12,709 bases of DNA from Gemmatimonadota bacterium (GTDB taxonomy: Bacteria > Latescibacterota > UBA2968). The notes beneath the pieces were generated by a model that saw only the letters and a program-made list of their open reading frames with translations, was not told the origin of the DNA and did no database searches. The stretch spans positions 1-12,709 of the forward strand of contig PAXL01000077.1 of NCBI GenBank assembly GCA_002714465.1. Reading direction: 5' to 3'. Position numbers and translations under genes: made by a program. Positions 1 through 6,302 of this stretch are shown piece after piece. Numbering within the stretch: the stretch's first letter is position 1; every line of letters begins with the position of its first letter.

Positions 1-939
1 AGCATCCCCGTATGTGACCCCCACTTCCACTTGTGGGACCTCGACATCAGACCAAACCCGAACTTCGGCGATCCAAGCGCCCATCCCCTCCCGAGCTACG
101 TTGCAGGGGACTACCTGAACGACCTGTCGCAACTACCTGAGCCGCTGAAACTGGTCTCGAGCGTTCACGTCGAAACGGTAGTCGGTCAGAAGCCCGGTGG
201 TGCCAGAATCGACGAGGTAGAAGAGACCCGCTTCGTCATCGATCAAATGCAACGCACGGGTCATCCGACCGGGATCGTAGGCTTCGTCCACCTCGCTCAT
301 TCCACAGACGAAACTGCCTCCGTGCTCGACGCGCACGCCGAAGCGGCAAACGGACGGTTCCGAGGTGTTCGGATGATCCTCAACCACCATCACGGCAACA
401 CGGATCTGACCTGGCCACAGGTCGAGCACGACCGATTCCTGCAGGATACCGTTTTCGCCGAGAGCATCGCCCTGCTGGGTGATCGCGGTCTCTCCTTCGA
501 CCTCCAATGCAATCCACACCAGCTTCTGGATGCCGCCCGAACATTCTCGAGATACCCGAACACACCCGTAATTCTGGACCATCTGGGTTCGTTCCACGAC
601 GAAGAGGATGATGCATACGAGGATATGTGGCGAGAAGGTATGCGGGCGCTCGCAGATCTAGCCCACACGCACGTCAAGCTTTCGATGCTCTACTTTGGCT
701 GTAATGGATACCACGAGGATCCCGACAAGGAAGCCAAAGTCTGTGACCTCGTTCTGGAGACTGTCGAGACCTTCGGTGTCGACAGGTGCATGTTCGCCAC
801 AAACTATCCTGTCGATCGAATGCAGGGAATCGACATCCCAACCTTGTATGGCCAGTACTACAAATGGACATCTCACTTGTCCTCGGATGCTCAGCGCGCG
901 TTATTCCACGACACGGCATCCCGTGTATACCGAATGTGA
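1..939 (+). CDS. Amidohydrolase family 2 (COG3618-type) metal-dependent hydrolase, 5' end missing
   Basis: A TIM-barrel hydrolase of the amidohydrolase-2 family (PF04909), which opens lactones or cleaves C-O/C-N bonds in carbohydrate and aromatic catabolism. The frame is open from base 1. Its first codons read S-I-P-V-C-D-P-H-F-H-L-W-D, the family's N-terminal metal motif (His8 and His10, counting from base 1). A TTG at base 31 is therefore not the start, and the true start lies upstream of the window. Further conserved points are His173 in C-N-P-H-Q, His194 in I-L-D-H-L-G, and a C-terminal F-A-T-N-Y-P-V-D block where many relatives have G-S-D-W/Y-P. The Asn at this position (268) matches the S-N-F-P-V-D subgroup of COG3618. 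There is no signal peptide in the visible part, so it is probably cytoplasmic. It is followed after 21 bases by the aldolase-like gene and is probably in one transcript with it. The substrate is unknown. Confidence 0.88.
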   Translation, partial: SIPVCDPHFHLWDLDIRPNPNFGDPSAHPLPSYVAGDYLNDLSQLPEPLKLVSSVHVETVVGQKPGGARIDEVEETRFVIDQMQRTGHPTGIVGFVHLAHSTDETASVLDAHAEAANGRFRGVRMILNHHHGNTDLTWPQVEHDRFLQDTVFAESIALLGDRGLSFDLQCNPHQLLDAARTFSRYPNTPVILDHLGSFHDEEDDAYEDMWREGMRALADLAHTHVKLSMLYFGCNGYHEDPDKEAKVCDLVLETVETFGVDRCMFATNYPVDRMQGIDIPTLYGQYYKWTSHLSSDAQRALFHDTASRVYRM

Positions 940-960
940 TCTTTTGATCGTGGCTCAAAA

Positions 961-1950
961 ATGACGAAATCCCTCGACAACAGGCTGACAGACATACGCG
1001 AGAACCCGAACAGCGATGCGTTCATCATCGCCTACGCTGCGGATCCCGACATGTCTTGGGGCGTAGCCACTCTACCAACGGACACATCGATCCAAGACTT
1101 CTGCGAGGGTCTGGCCGACCTGGTCGAACAGGCGAAGATCGACATCCTCCTAACATCGGTCTCCAGCATGGACATCCTTGCCCGGGAACGGCGCCTCTTC
1201 GATGACTCCCCGGTCACACCCGCTATACGGGCAAACGACACCACAGACCTCTGGGCAGCGCGCGGAAGCAGCTATAAGCAACACGCGTCTCGCCCTTTCG
1301 CAACCACAACACTCGACGAGGCCAGATATGGGACGCTCAATCCTGCGTCGGGGCAGGAACCGGACGTCAACCTCGGGCTCTACTCCGTCACCTTCAACAA
1401 CGATCTCGACGCGGACTGGCTGAGTCTCGCGCGGTTCAAGACGTTTCGGGTAGAGGCGGGACAAAGCGGATTCCGGTATTTCCTCGAGGTCTTCAACCCG
1501 AACGTGTCTGACTGTGGCGTCCCAGAGAATCAGATTGGTGAATTCATCATCGACAATATCGCGCGTATGCTGGCCGGCATTCCTCGTGCTTCGAGACCCG
1601 AGTTCCTGAAGATCGCCTACAACGGCCCCGCTGCGATGGAAGCACTCGTCGGTTACGATCCCTCAGTCGTCGTCGGCATACTCGGTGGCGTCACCAGTAC
1701 AACGTACGATGCCTACAAACTAATTCACGACGCCAAGAAACATGGCGCACGTGTCGCACTATTCGGCCGTCGCATTAAGGGAGCAGAAAACCCACGAGCT
1801 TTTACTGACACACTCAGAGAAGTGGCGGACGGGAACATCGGCCCGGAAGACGGTGTGAAAGCCTATCGGAGCGACCTCGAGAAGCTCGGCATCAAACCTG
1901 CACGCTCGTTCGAAGATGACATGGTCCTACTTACGCCGGGTCTGAAGTAG
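961..1950 (+). CDS. Class I aldolase-like TIM-barrel protein (Cgl0159/DeoC/FbaB-like)
   Basis: A 329-residue cytoplasmic protein resembling the Cgl0159-like branch of the DeoC/FbaB/LacD aldolase superfamily. These make or break C-C bonds through a Schiff-base lysine. Visible landmarks are F-R-V-E-A-G at about 162-167, F-L-E-V-F-N-P at 174-180, E-F-L-K-I-A-Y-N-G-P at 214-223, and the glycine-rich V-V-G-I-L-G-G-V-T-S segment at 237-246, which would suit a phosphate-binding loop. The C-terminal stretch A-L-F-G-R-R-I-K-G-A-E-N-P (266-278) is typical of this branch. Lys217 is the best Schiff-base candidate by position. The ATG start lies 21 bases after the previous stop with only a weak Shine-Dalgarno. 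It sits between an amidohydrolase and a phosphodiesterase, which suggests cleavage of a sugar-phosphate or keto-acid intermediate. Family membership is fairly secure, but the reaction is not known. Confidence 0.72.
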   Translation: MTKSLDNRLTDIRENPNSDAFIIAYAADPDMSWGVATLPTDTSIQDFCEGLADLVEQAKIDILLTSVSSMDILARERRLFDDSPVTPAIRANDTTDLWAARGSSYKQHASRPFATTTLDEARYGTLNPASGQEPDVNLGLYSVTFNNDLDADWLSLARFKTFRVEAGQSGFRYFLEVFNPNVSDCGVPENQIGEFIIDNIARMLAGIPRASRPEFLKIAYNGPAAMEALVGYDPSVVVGILGGVTSTTYDAYKLIHDAKKHGARVALFGRRIKGAENPRAFTDTLREVADGNIGPEDGVKAYRSDLEKLGIKPARSFEDDMVLLTPGLK

Positions 1951-1976
1951 CCCCGCCCCCAACAAGCGCTAAGCGG

Positions 1977-2768
1977 ATGAAATTTCACATGGCAGAACAG
2001 GTCGTAATTTTTTTGGTCGACGGCATGCGACCTGACGGACTTCAGCAGGCGGACTCACCTAATGTGGACCGCCTTATCGCGTCAGGGCGCTCGTGTATGA
2101 CTGCTCGAACCGTCATGCCCTCCATGACATTGCCCTGTCACATGTCGCTTTTCCACAGCGTAGAACCCGACCGACATGGGATCACGACAAACACGTGGAT
2201 GCCCCAGGTTCGCCCGATACCCGGTCTAATCGATGTGCTTCACTCGGCCGGTAAGCACACGGCGGCGTTCTACAACTGGGAAGAGCTCCGTGATCTGTCG
2301 AGACCGGGCAGTCTCGATCACGCCTACTTCTCGAATACGTCAGGAGACCTAAGCGGTCAGGGAGATCAAGAGGTAGCTGCAGCTGCAGCCCGATACTTCG
2401 ATGATCGAAAACCCGAGTTTGGCTTCGTCTATCTGGGGGCAACTGACGAGACGGGACACGCACACGGCTGGATGTCGAGCGAGTATATCGCTGCGATCGG
2501 AAATGCGGACCGATGTATCGGTCAGGTCGTGGACACGATGCTCGAGGGTGGCGTTGCGATCGTTATGGCCGACCACGGAGGGCACCTCAAGACGCACGGA
2601 ACCGAGTCGGACGACGACATGAACATCCCTTTAGTCATCTCGAAAATCGGCTCCGAGAATCTCGGGTCGATCGCGAAAGTCGGCATCATCGATGTCGCAC
2701 CGACCGTAGTCCAGCTTCTTGGCGTCTACGCACCCGCCGCCTGGGTCGGGTCACCGATCGAACTGTAG
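1977..2768 (+). CDS. Alkaline-phosphatase-superfamily phosphodiesterase / nucleotide pyrophosphatase-like hydrolase
   Basis: A compact 263-residue member of the type I phosphodiesterase/nucleotide pyrophosphatase family (PF01663), which hydrolyses phosphate mono- or diesters (in some relatives phosphonates) with two metal ions. The metal site can be read in order: Asp15 in F-L-V-D-G-M-R-P-D, nucleophile Thr51 in P-S-M-T-L-P-C-H, Asp157 and His161 in A-T-D-E-T-G-H-A-H-G, Asp199-His200 in M-A-D-H-G-G-H, and His207 in T-H-G-T-E. All catalytic positions are present, so it should be active. It is shorter than many nucleotide pyrophosphatases (about 400 residues) but matches the minimal core. No signal peptide is seen, so a cytoplasmic location is likely. 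ATG at 1977 and ATG at 1989 are both possible starts, neither has a good ribosome binding site, and the later one removes four residues. The substrate is unknown. Confidence 0.85.
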   Translation: MKFHMAEQVVIFLVDGMRPDGLQQADSPNVDRLIASGRSCMTARTVMPSMTLPCHMSLFHSVEPDRHGITTNTWMPQVRPIPGLIDVLHSAGKHTAAFYNWEELRDLSRPGSLDHAYFSNTSGDLSGQGDQEVAAAAARYFDDRKPEFGFVYLGATDETGHAHGWMSSEYIAAIGNADRCIGQVVDTMLEGGVAIVMADHGGHLKTHGTESDDDMNIPLVISKIGSENLGSIAKVGIIDVAPTVVQLLGVYAPAAWVGSPIEL

Positions 2769-2771
2769 ATC

Positions 2772-2776
2772 AGGAG
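2772..2776 (+). promoter_or_regulatory. Ribosome binding site AGGAG that sets the start of the Ldh_2 gene
   Basis: AGGAG lies five bases before the ATG at 2782, just after the stop of the phosphodiesterase gene (2766-2768). It selects 2782 over an in-frame ATG at 2719 that would overlap the previous gene by 50 bases and add 21 residues unlike the family's N-terminus. Confidence 0.8.
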
Positions 2777-2781
2777 AGCAC

Positions 2782-3834
2782 ATGCCCAATTTCACCGAAG
2801 CAGAAATCGTTGCTGCGACGTCGAAGATTATCAAAGCAGCCGGTACATCCGCCGAGAACTCTCGTCTCGTCTCCAAGCTTCTTGCCGAGGCGAACGCGAC
2901 CGGACACGACTCACACGGTGTCATCCGTATCCCTCAATATCTCGACTCGGTCGAGAACGGTGATATCGTCACTGACGCGGAGGTGACAACGGTCGTTGAG
3001 AACCCGATCACGGCAATCGTCGACGGGAACTGGGGTTTCGGTCAGGTTACCATGACACGTGCCGTCGAAGTAGGTCTCGAGAAGGCCAGGAAGAATGGAC
3101 TTGCCGCAGTTGCGGTACGTCAGGCCAACCACATCGGACGCCTCGGCAGCTATGTCGATCACATCGCGCAGGAAGGGATGATCGGTCTGCTGTTCGTCAA
3201 TGCAGTCGGCACGCCCGGATACCGTATGGCGCCTTGGGGGGGTACGGAGCCTCGTTTGGTAACGGATCCGGTCGCCTTCGGCATCCCCCACTCCTCCGGC
3301 TTATCAATCGTAATGGACATGACAACGACCGTCGTGGCCGAAGGGAAGGTCCGTGTCAAACGGAACAGAGAGGAATCGACACCCGATGGCTGGCTGCTCG
3401 ACGCGGATGGGAAACCGACAAACGACCCGAACAAACTCTATGCCGAGCCTCCCGGAAGCATCCTACCGCTGGGTGGCATGACCGCCGGTCACAAGGGCTA
3501 CGGTCTGAACGTCGCGATCGAGCTCCTCGCTGGTGTCCTGAGTGGAAATGGATGCATCGGGAAGGACCAACGACTTAGCAACGGCGTCATGATGATCATC
3601 CTGGATATAGCCCAATTCCTTACAATAGAAGAGTTCTACAAGGAATCAGACACCTTCATCGCCCACGTCAAATCCTCACCTCCCGCTGAAGGATTCGATG
3701 AGATTCTGCTGCCGGGCGAGATCGAGGCCAAGGTCCGGGCTCAGCGCGAGAAAGACGGCATCTTCATCGAGGACGAGACTTGGGGACAGATCTGTGACTG
3801 GAGCAAGAAGCTCAGTGTCAACCTCAAATCCTAG
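2782..3834 (+). CDS. Malate/L-lactate/ureidoglycolate dehydrogenase family oxidoreductase (Ldh_2)
   Basis: A 350-residue NAD(P)-dependent dehydrogenase of the Ldh_2 family (PF02615), which reversibly reduces 2-keto acids or imines. Known members act on malate, lactate, ureidoglycolate, sulfolactate, 2,3-diketogulonate or piperideine-2-carboxylate. The full family length is present. Landmarks are H-D-S-H-G-V at 42-47 (His45 the likely catalytic residue), N-H-I-G-R-L-G at 116-122, a nucleotide-site region near A-P-W-G-G at 150-154, P-V-A-F-G-I-P at 163-169, D-M at 179-180, and G-H-K-G-Y-G-L at 236-242. It lies 13 bases after the phosphodiesterase and is probably the last gene of that transcript. 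Its product would interconvert a hydroxy acid and a keto acid, which fits the aldolase upstream. The family call is firm, but the substrate cannot be read from the sequence. Confidence 0.93.
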   Translation: MPNFTEAEIVAATSKIIKAAGTSAENSRLVSKLLAEANATGHDSHGVIRIPQYLDSVENGDIVTDAEVTTVVENPITAIVDGNWGFGQVTMTRAVEVGLEKARKNGLAAVAVRQANHIGRLGSYVDHIAQEGMIGLLFVNAVGTPGYRMAPWGGTEPRLVTDPVAFGIPHSSGLSIVMDMTTTVVAEGKVRVKRNREESTPDGWLLDADGKPTNDPNKLYAEPPGSILPLGGMTAGHKGYGLNVAIELLAGVLSGNGCIGKDQRLSNGVMMIILDIAQFLTIEEFYKESDTFIAHVKSSPPAEGFDEILLPGEIEAKVRAQREKDGIFIEDETWGQICDWSKKLSVNLKS

Positions 3835-3892
3835 TCCTGAGACGACACAGAAGTGCAACCCTTCTGCATCGATATCGTTTCTGAAGGGGGTC

Positions 3893-4129
3893 ATGATACT
3901 CGTCGTCTACCATCTGATCGGCCAGATCGATTTCGATCTCCTGGCGATTCCGGTACCCAGCCCAGTTCTGGGCACGCTGCTCCTCTTCCTGACCCCGCTC
4001 GTCCTCTGCTCCCAGCCCGACTCTCTGGACGAGGCATCAACATCGCTCCTCAGCCAGCTGTCCCTGCTGAGAGAGTCGCCTTGGGGCTCACTACTTTCGG
4101 CATCAATACGACCTGTGCACCCAGGCTAG
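3893..4129 (+). pseudogene. Decayed CidA/LrgA-family holin-like membrane protein fragment
   Basis: A 78-codon reading frame from ATG 3893, with a G-rich tract (3886-3890) very close upstream. It resembles the N-terminal half of CidA/LrgA proteins (about 115-130 residues), which are inner-membrane proteins linked to murein hydrolase control and metabolite export. The clearest match is I-P-V-P-S-P-V-L-G-T-L-L-L-F-L at residues 19-33, then S-L-D-E-A-S-T-S-L-L-S-Q-L-S-L-L at 44-59, which fits the family's first two transmembrane helices and intervening loop. After L-S-L-L the frame loses all similarity and stops. The conserved V-P-A-G-V-G-V segment and the last two helices are missing, although the +1 frame shows a weak V-P-A at 4060-4068. 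No LrgB partner follows. I infer a frameshifted and truncated relic. A small unrelated membrane protein is the alternative. Confidence 0.55.
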
Positions 4130-4166
4130 CTGGCAGATGGGCGCTTTCTGGAAAAACGATGTAGTC

Positions 4167-4195
4167 TTGTCAGCTCTCACGAAGACATTGATAAA
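4167..4195 (+). promoter_or_regulatory. Candidate sigma-70 promoter for the alpha/beta hydrolase gene
   Basis: TTGTCA (4167-4172) and GATAAA (4190-4195) are separated by 17 bases and match the -35 and -10 consensus at five and four of six positions. Transcription would begin near 4202, about 35 bases before the hydrolase ATG. The inverted repeat at 4175-4220 overlaps this promoter, as expected for a repressor site. No other evidence supports it. Confidence 0.35.
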
Positions 4196-4220
4196 GCCGT
4201 AGCTCGTAATCTTCGTGAGA
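4175..4220. repeat. Perfect 11-bp inverted repeat before the alpha/beta hydrolase gene
   Basis: TCTCACGAAGA at 4175-4185 is exactly complementary to TCTTCGTGAGA at 4210-4220, with 24 bases between. AGCT also lies just outside each arm, offset by extra bases on the right. The left arm falls within the spacer of the candidate promoter and the right arm lies past the predicted start site, 16 bases before the ATG. This suits a two-half-site operator. If transcription starts further upstream it could instead form an mRNA hairpin close to the ribosome binding region. Confidence 0.6.
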
Positions 4221-4236
4221 TAGCTCTGAGACCCCA

Positions 4237-5376
4237 ATGGCCTCGAATACAGACCTACAAAAAAGGCTGACAAATCTGCTCGGGATTCCTGCGCAACGGT
4301 GTGATCTGGCTCCCGAGTCACGTGGGCAAATTCAGCGAGATGGCGTCGTCGTCGAGAGATGGATCTGGACAGCCGAACCCGGATCACGCGTCCCCTCTAT
4401 ACTCTACAGACCCGCAGTGGTTCAGAAACCCGGTCCTGCCGTCGTGATAACCTGTGGTCACGGCGAAAGCAAGAGTCAGTGGTCGCTCACCTACATAGGA
4501 CAGACTTACGCGCGTCTGGGTCTGGCCTGTCTCGTTCTCGACCCAATTGGCGAAGAGGAACGGCATATCGAAGGCGGGCTGGGAACGCGTGCACACGACC
4601 CGGAACCGGTTCACGACCATTCGGACGGCTGCGGTCGCCTGATCATGGGAAAGCTCGTGTTCGACACGATGCGCGGGATAGACTTCCTGCTGACTCGCAA
4701 GGACATCGACGCCAGCAGGATCGGTGTTGCGGGCAACTCGCTCGGAGGGGCGAAGGCGACGTGGATGCTAGCGCTTGACTCACGCCTTCGGATGGGTCTT
4801 GTGTGCGGATGGGGATACAGCGATCACCTCACGGTTCACGGAAAGTTCTGTACTCGAATCCCGAACATCCGGATGCGCGAGATCTGCGACTGGCAAGAGC
4901 TCATCATGCTGGCCGCCCCTGAGTGTGCGATCCTTGTCCTCAACGGGGACAATGACCCAATCATCGATGACGACAAGACTGGAACTGTGTGGCAGGACAC
5001 GCGTCAGCTGATCGAGGCCGTTCGTCCGAAGTTTGGTGACGGTAATGTCGACTACTGGTTCGAAAGCGGAGTCGGACACAGACCCTACCACGGTCACAAG
5101 GTCGCCCTCGAATGGATACACAAGCACCTCGGAACCCCTGAAGTGTCCCTCGATGAGATTCGAGCTCTCCCCGAGCTCAAGGCGGGCGAGTGGTGCGACC
5201 GGCACGGGATCACGCTCGAAAAATTATATGGCGTCCCCATCCATCAACGAGGAGCAAACCTTCCCGATCTTGATCTTCGCCCGATTCCAAAAGAAGATCT
5301 CGCCTGCCTTGATCGTGGTGAAGTGGGCGATCCCCAATATACAATCGAAGGATGGCTGGATTCGCTTGAGATGTAA
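4237..5376 (+). CDS. Alpha/beta hydrolase of the acetyl-xylan-esterase / dienelactone-hydrolase-like type
   Basis: A 379-residue serine hydrolase with the alpha/beta fold, most like the Abhydrolase_7/acetyl xylan esterase group (PF12715), which cleaves ester bonds in carbohydrate-derived or small-molecule esters. The oxyanion-side strand P-A-V-V-I-T-C-G-H-G-E is at 67-77, and L-V-L-D-P-I-G-E at 99-106 is typical of the group. The nucleophile is Ser168 in G-N-S-L-G-G. The acid is probably Asp240 in L-N-G-D-N-D-P, and the base His281 in G-V-G-H-R-P-Y. The triad is complete. A C-terminal extension of about 80 residues (from 298) follows the core. There is no signal peptide, which is unusual for a polysaccharide-directed esterase and argues for an intracellular small ester. 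The ATG at 4237 has a poor ribosome binding site. It appears to be transcribed alone from its own promoter, with a possible operator just upstream. Confidence 0.88.
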   Translation: MASNTDLQKRLTNLLGIPAQRCDLAPESRGQIQRDGVVVERWIWTAEPGSRVPSILYRPAVVQKPGPAVVITCGHGESKSQWSLTYIGQTYARLGLACLVLDPIGEEERHIEGGLGTRAHDPEPVHDHSDGCGRLIMGKLVFDTMRGIDFLLTRKDIDASRIGVAGNSLGGAKATWMLALDSRLRMGLVCGWGYSDHLTVHGKFCTRIPNIRMREICDWQELIMLAAPECAILVLNGDNDPIIDDDKTGTVWQDTRQLIEAVRPKFGDGNVDYWFESGVGHRPYHGHKVALEWIHKHLGTPEVSLDEIRALPELKAGEWCDRHGITLEKLYGVPIHQRGANLPDLDLRPIPKEDLACLDRGEVGDPQYTIEGWLDSLEM

Positions 5377-5663
5377 TACTCGTTCTACAGAACACTCCGT
5401 CACTGCGCAGAGCACAGCCGCGAGGTACGATTCTATGGATATTGAAGGATACTTTCGTCCCAGTTGCCCTCGCATTAGGTTTTAAACTGTCACGCGCCCC
5501 TGACCGACCAGGGACTGAACAGGGGAAGTACGGTTGCCGGAAGATATCAGAATCATAAAGACCGTGTGTGTGTCCCCGAAGACCACACTACATTTGCGCG
5601 CTTGCGCTTTAACCTCGCACGCATCCTGACTGATCGTCTTGTTCGTAGTGAGCGAGAGGAACC
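5377..5663. other. Intergenic region without a recognisable gene
   Basis: No convincing protein, tRNA or other RNA gene is visible. CCCCTG at 5497-5502 can pair with CAGGGG at 5520-5525, and its inner part with CAGGG at 5509-5513, giving two mutually exclusive short hairpins that may belong to termination after the hydrolase gene. No T-tract follows, so termination is uncertain. The promoter for the next gene should lie here, but no clear -35/-10 pair was found. Confidence 0.4.
5654..5660 (+). promoter_or_regulatory. Ribosome binding site GAGAGGA supporting a TTG start
   Basis: GAGAGGA ends three bases before TTG at 5664. The spacing is short, but the TTG gives a textbook signal peptide immediately, and no ATG in the frame would preserve it. 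Confidence 0.55.
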
Positions 5664-6299
5664 TTGATCCACCACCCATACCGTCTTTTCATAGTCGCCG
5701 CCTTCTTGCTGCTCCCTGTCAGTGATGCACCAGCTGACAACTTAGAGCTTGAGAAGAAGGGCTATGTGGTTCTGGCCGCGCACGAAGGTGAGCGATGTCT
5801 CGTTTCGGGTATTCTCCTCGACGAGAACGGGATCGCCTTCATCTACCGGGGTCGCCGTGTCACCCTCCATCCGGATGCGATCGGAGTGTTCCTCAGTCAG
5901 CCAGACCGTTACTTTTCGCACCTCAAGCCGAAAGGTGCACTGTTTCAGGAGCACGACGCCGGATCTATCGCTATCAGCTGGCTTGGGCTCGGTATCTGGA
6001 TGACACTCGGTCTGATCTGCGGAGCAGTTGGAAGCCACATCGCCATCCGAAAAGGCCGCTCTCCAAGCTACTGGTTCGCCGCCGGCGTCGTTCTTAACCT
6101 TGTTGCCCTGACCACGCTGCTCACACGGCCATCCGTTGAAGGCAGTCCTCTGCCCGACCGGCTTGACAAGATCCCCGTCACGTCAGCCCCCGTCGATTGC
6201 CCTTCCTGCATCGCGCCCAACCATCCGACCGCCTCAACGTGTTTTCGCTGTGGCAGGATCCTGACACCTTCAGCCGAGTCGGAAGTCAAGCGTACCTGA
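5664..6299 (+). CDS. Exported/membrane protein with degenerate YHS-like domain and C-terminal zinc ribbon
   Basis: A 211-residue protein that I cannot assign to a named family. From a TTG start it has a signal peptide (about 1-24: Arg7, hydrophobic L-F-I-V-A-A-F-L-L-L-P, then an A-P-A cleavage site before Asp25). Residues 44-92 look like a YHS-type metal-binding domain: R-C-L-V-S-G-I-L-L-D-E-N, then Y-R-G-R-R-V-T-L-H-P and F-L-S-Q-P-D-R-Y. The family's later cysteines are missing, with His69 near that position. Two transmembrane helices follow (about 104-127 and 136-153). The C-terminus carries a zinc ribbon with Cys179, Cys182, Cys193 and Cys196. The YHS-like part would be periplasmic and, with two further helices, the ribbon is also predicted outside if the signal peptide is cleaved, or cytoplasmic if it remains as an anchor. 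The adjacency to the flavin/iron-sulfur protein (three bases apart, same frame) argues for a partner role in electron transfer or metal handling. Confidence 0.7.
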   Translation: MIHHPYRLFIVAAFLLLPVSDAPADNLELEKKGYVVLAAHEGERCLVSGILLDENGIAFIYRGRRVTLHPDAIGVFLSQPDRYFSHLKPKGALFQEHDAGSIAISWLGLGIWMTLGLICGAVGSHIAIRKGRSPSYWFAAGVVLNLVALTTLLTRPSVEGSPLPDRLDKIPVTSAPVDCPSCIAPNHPTASTCFRCGRILTPSAESEVKRT

Positions 6300-6302
6300 A
6301 AA

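Noticed and set aside
2719..2781. Longer start for the Ldh_2 dehydrogenase
   Set aside because: The extra 21 residues overlap the phosphodiesterase gene and do not resemble the family, whereas ATG 2782 has AGGAG five bases upstream.
3853..4164. A 103-codon plus-strand frame overlapping the CidA/LrgA remnant
   Set aside because: Its translation is rich in Pro, Arg and Ser with no recognisable pattern; the alternate frame explains the hydrophobic LrgA-like signal better.
5495..5526. Rho-independent terminator after the alpha/beta hydrolase
   Set aside because: The GC-rich arms can pair, but no T-run follows on either strand and two pairings compete, so it is only noted within the intergenic entry.
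5482..5679. Minus-strand 65-codon reading frame in the gap before the YHS-like gene
   Set aside because: No family-like motif and no ribosome binding site, and it overlaps the signal-peptide start of the next gene; composition looks like chance.
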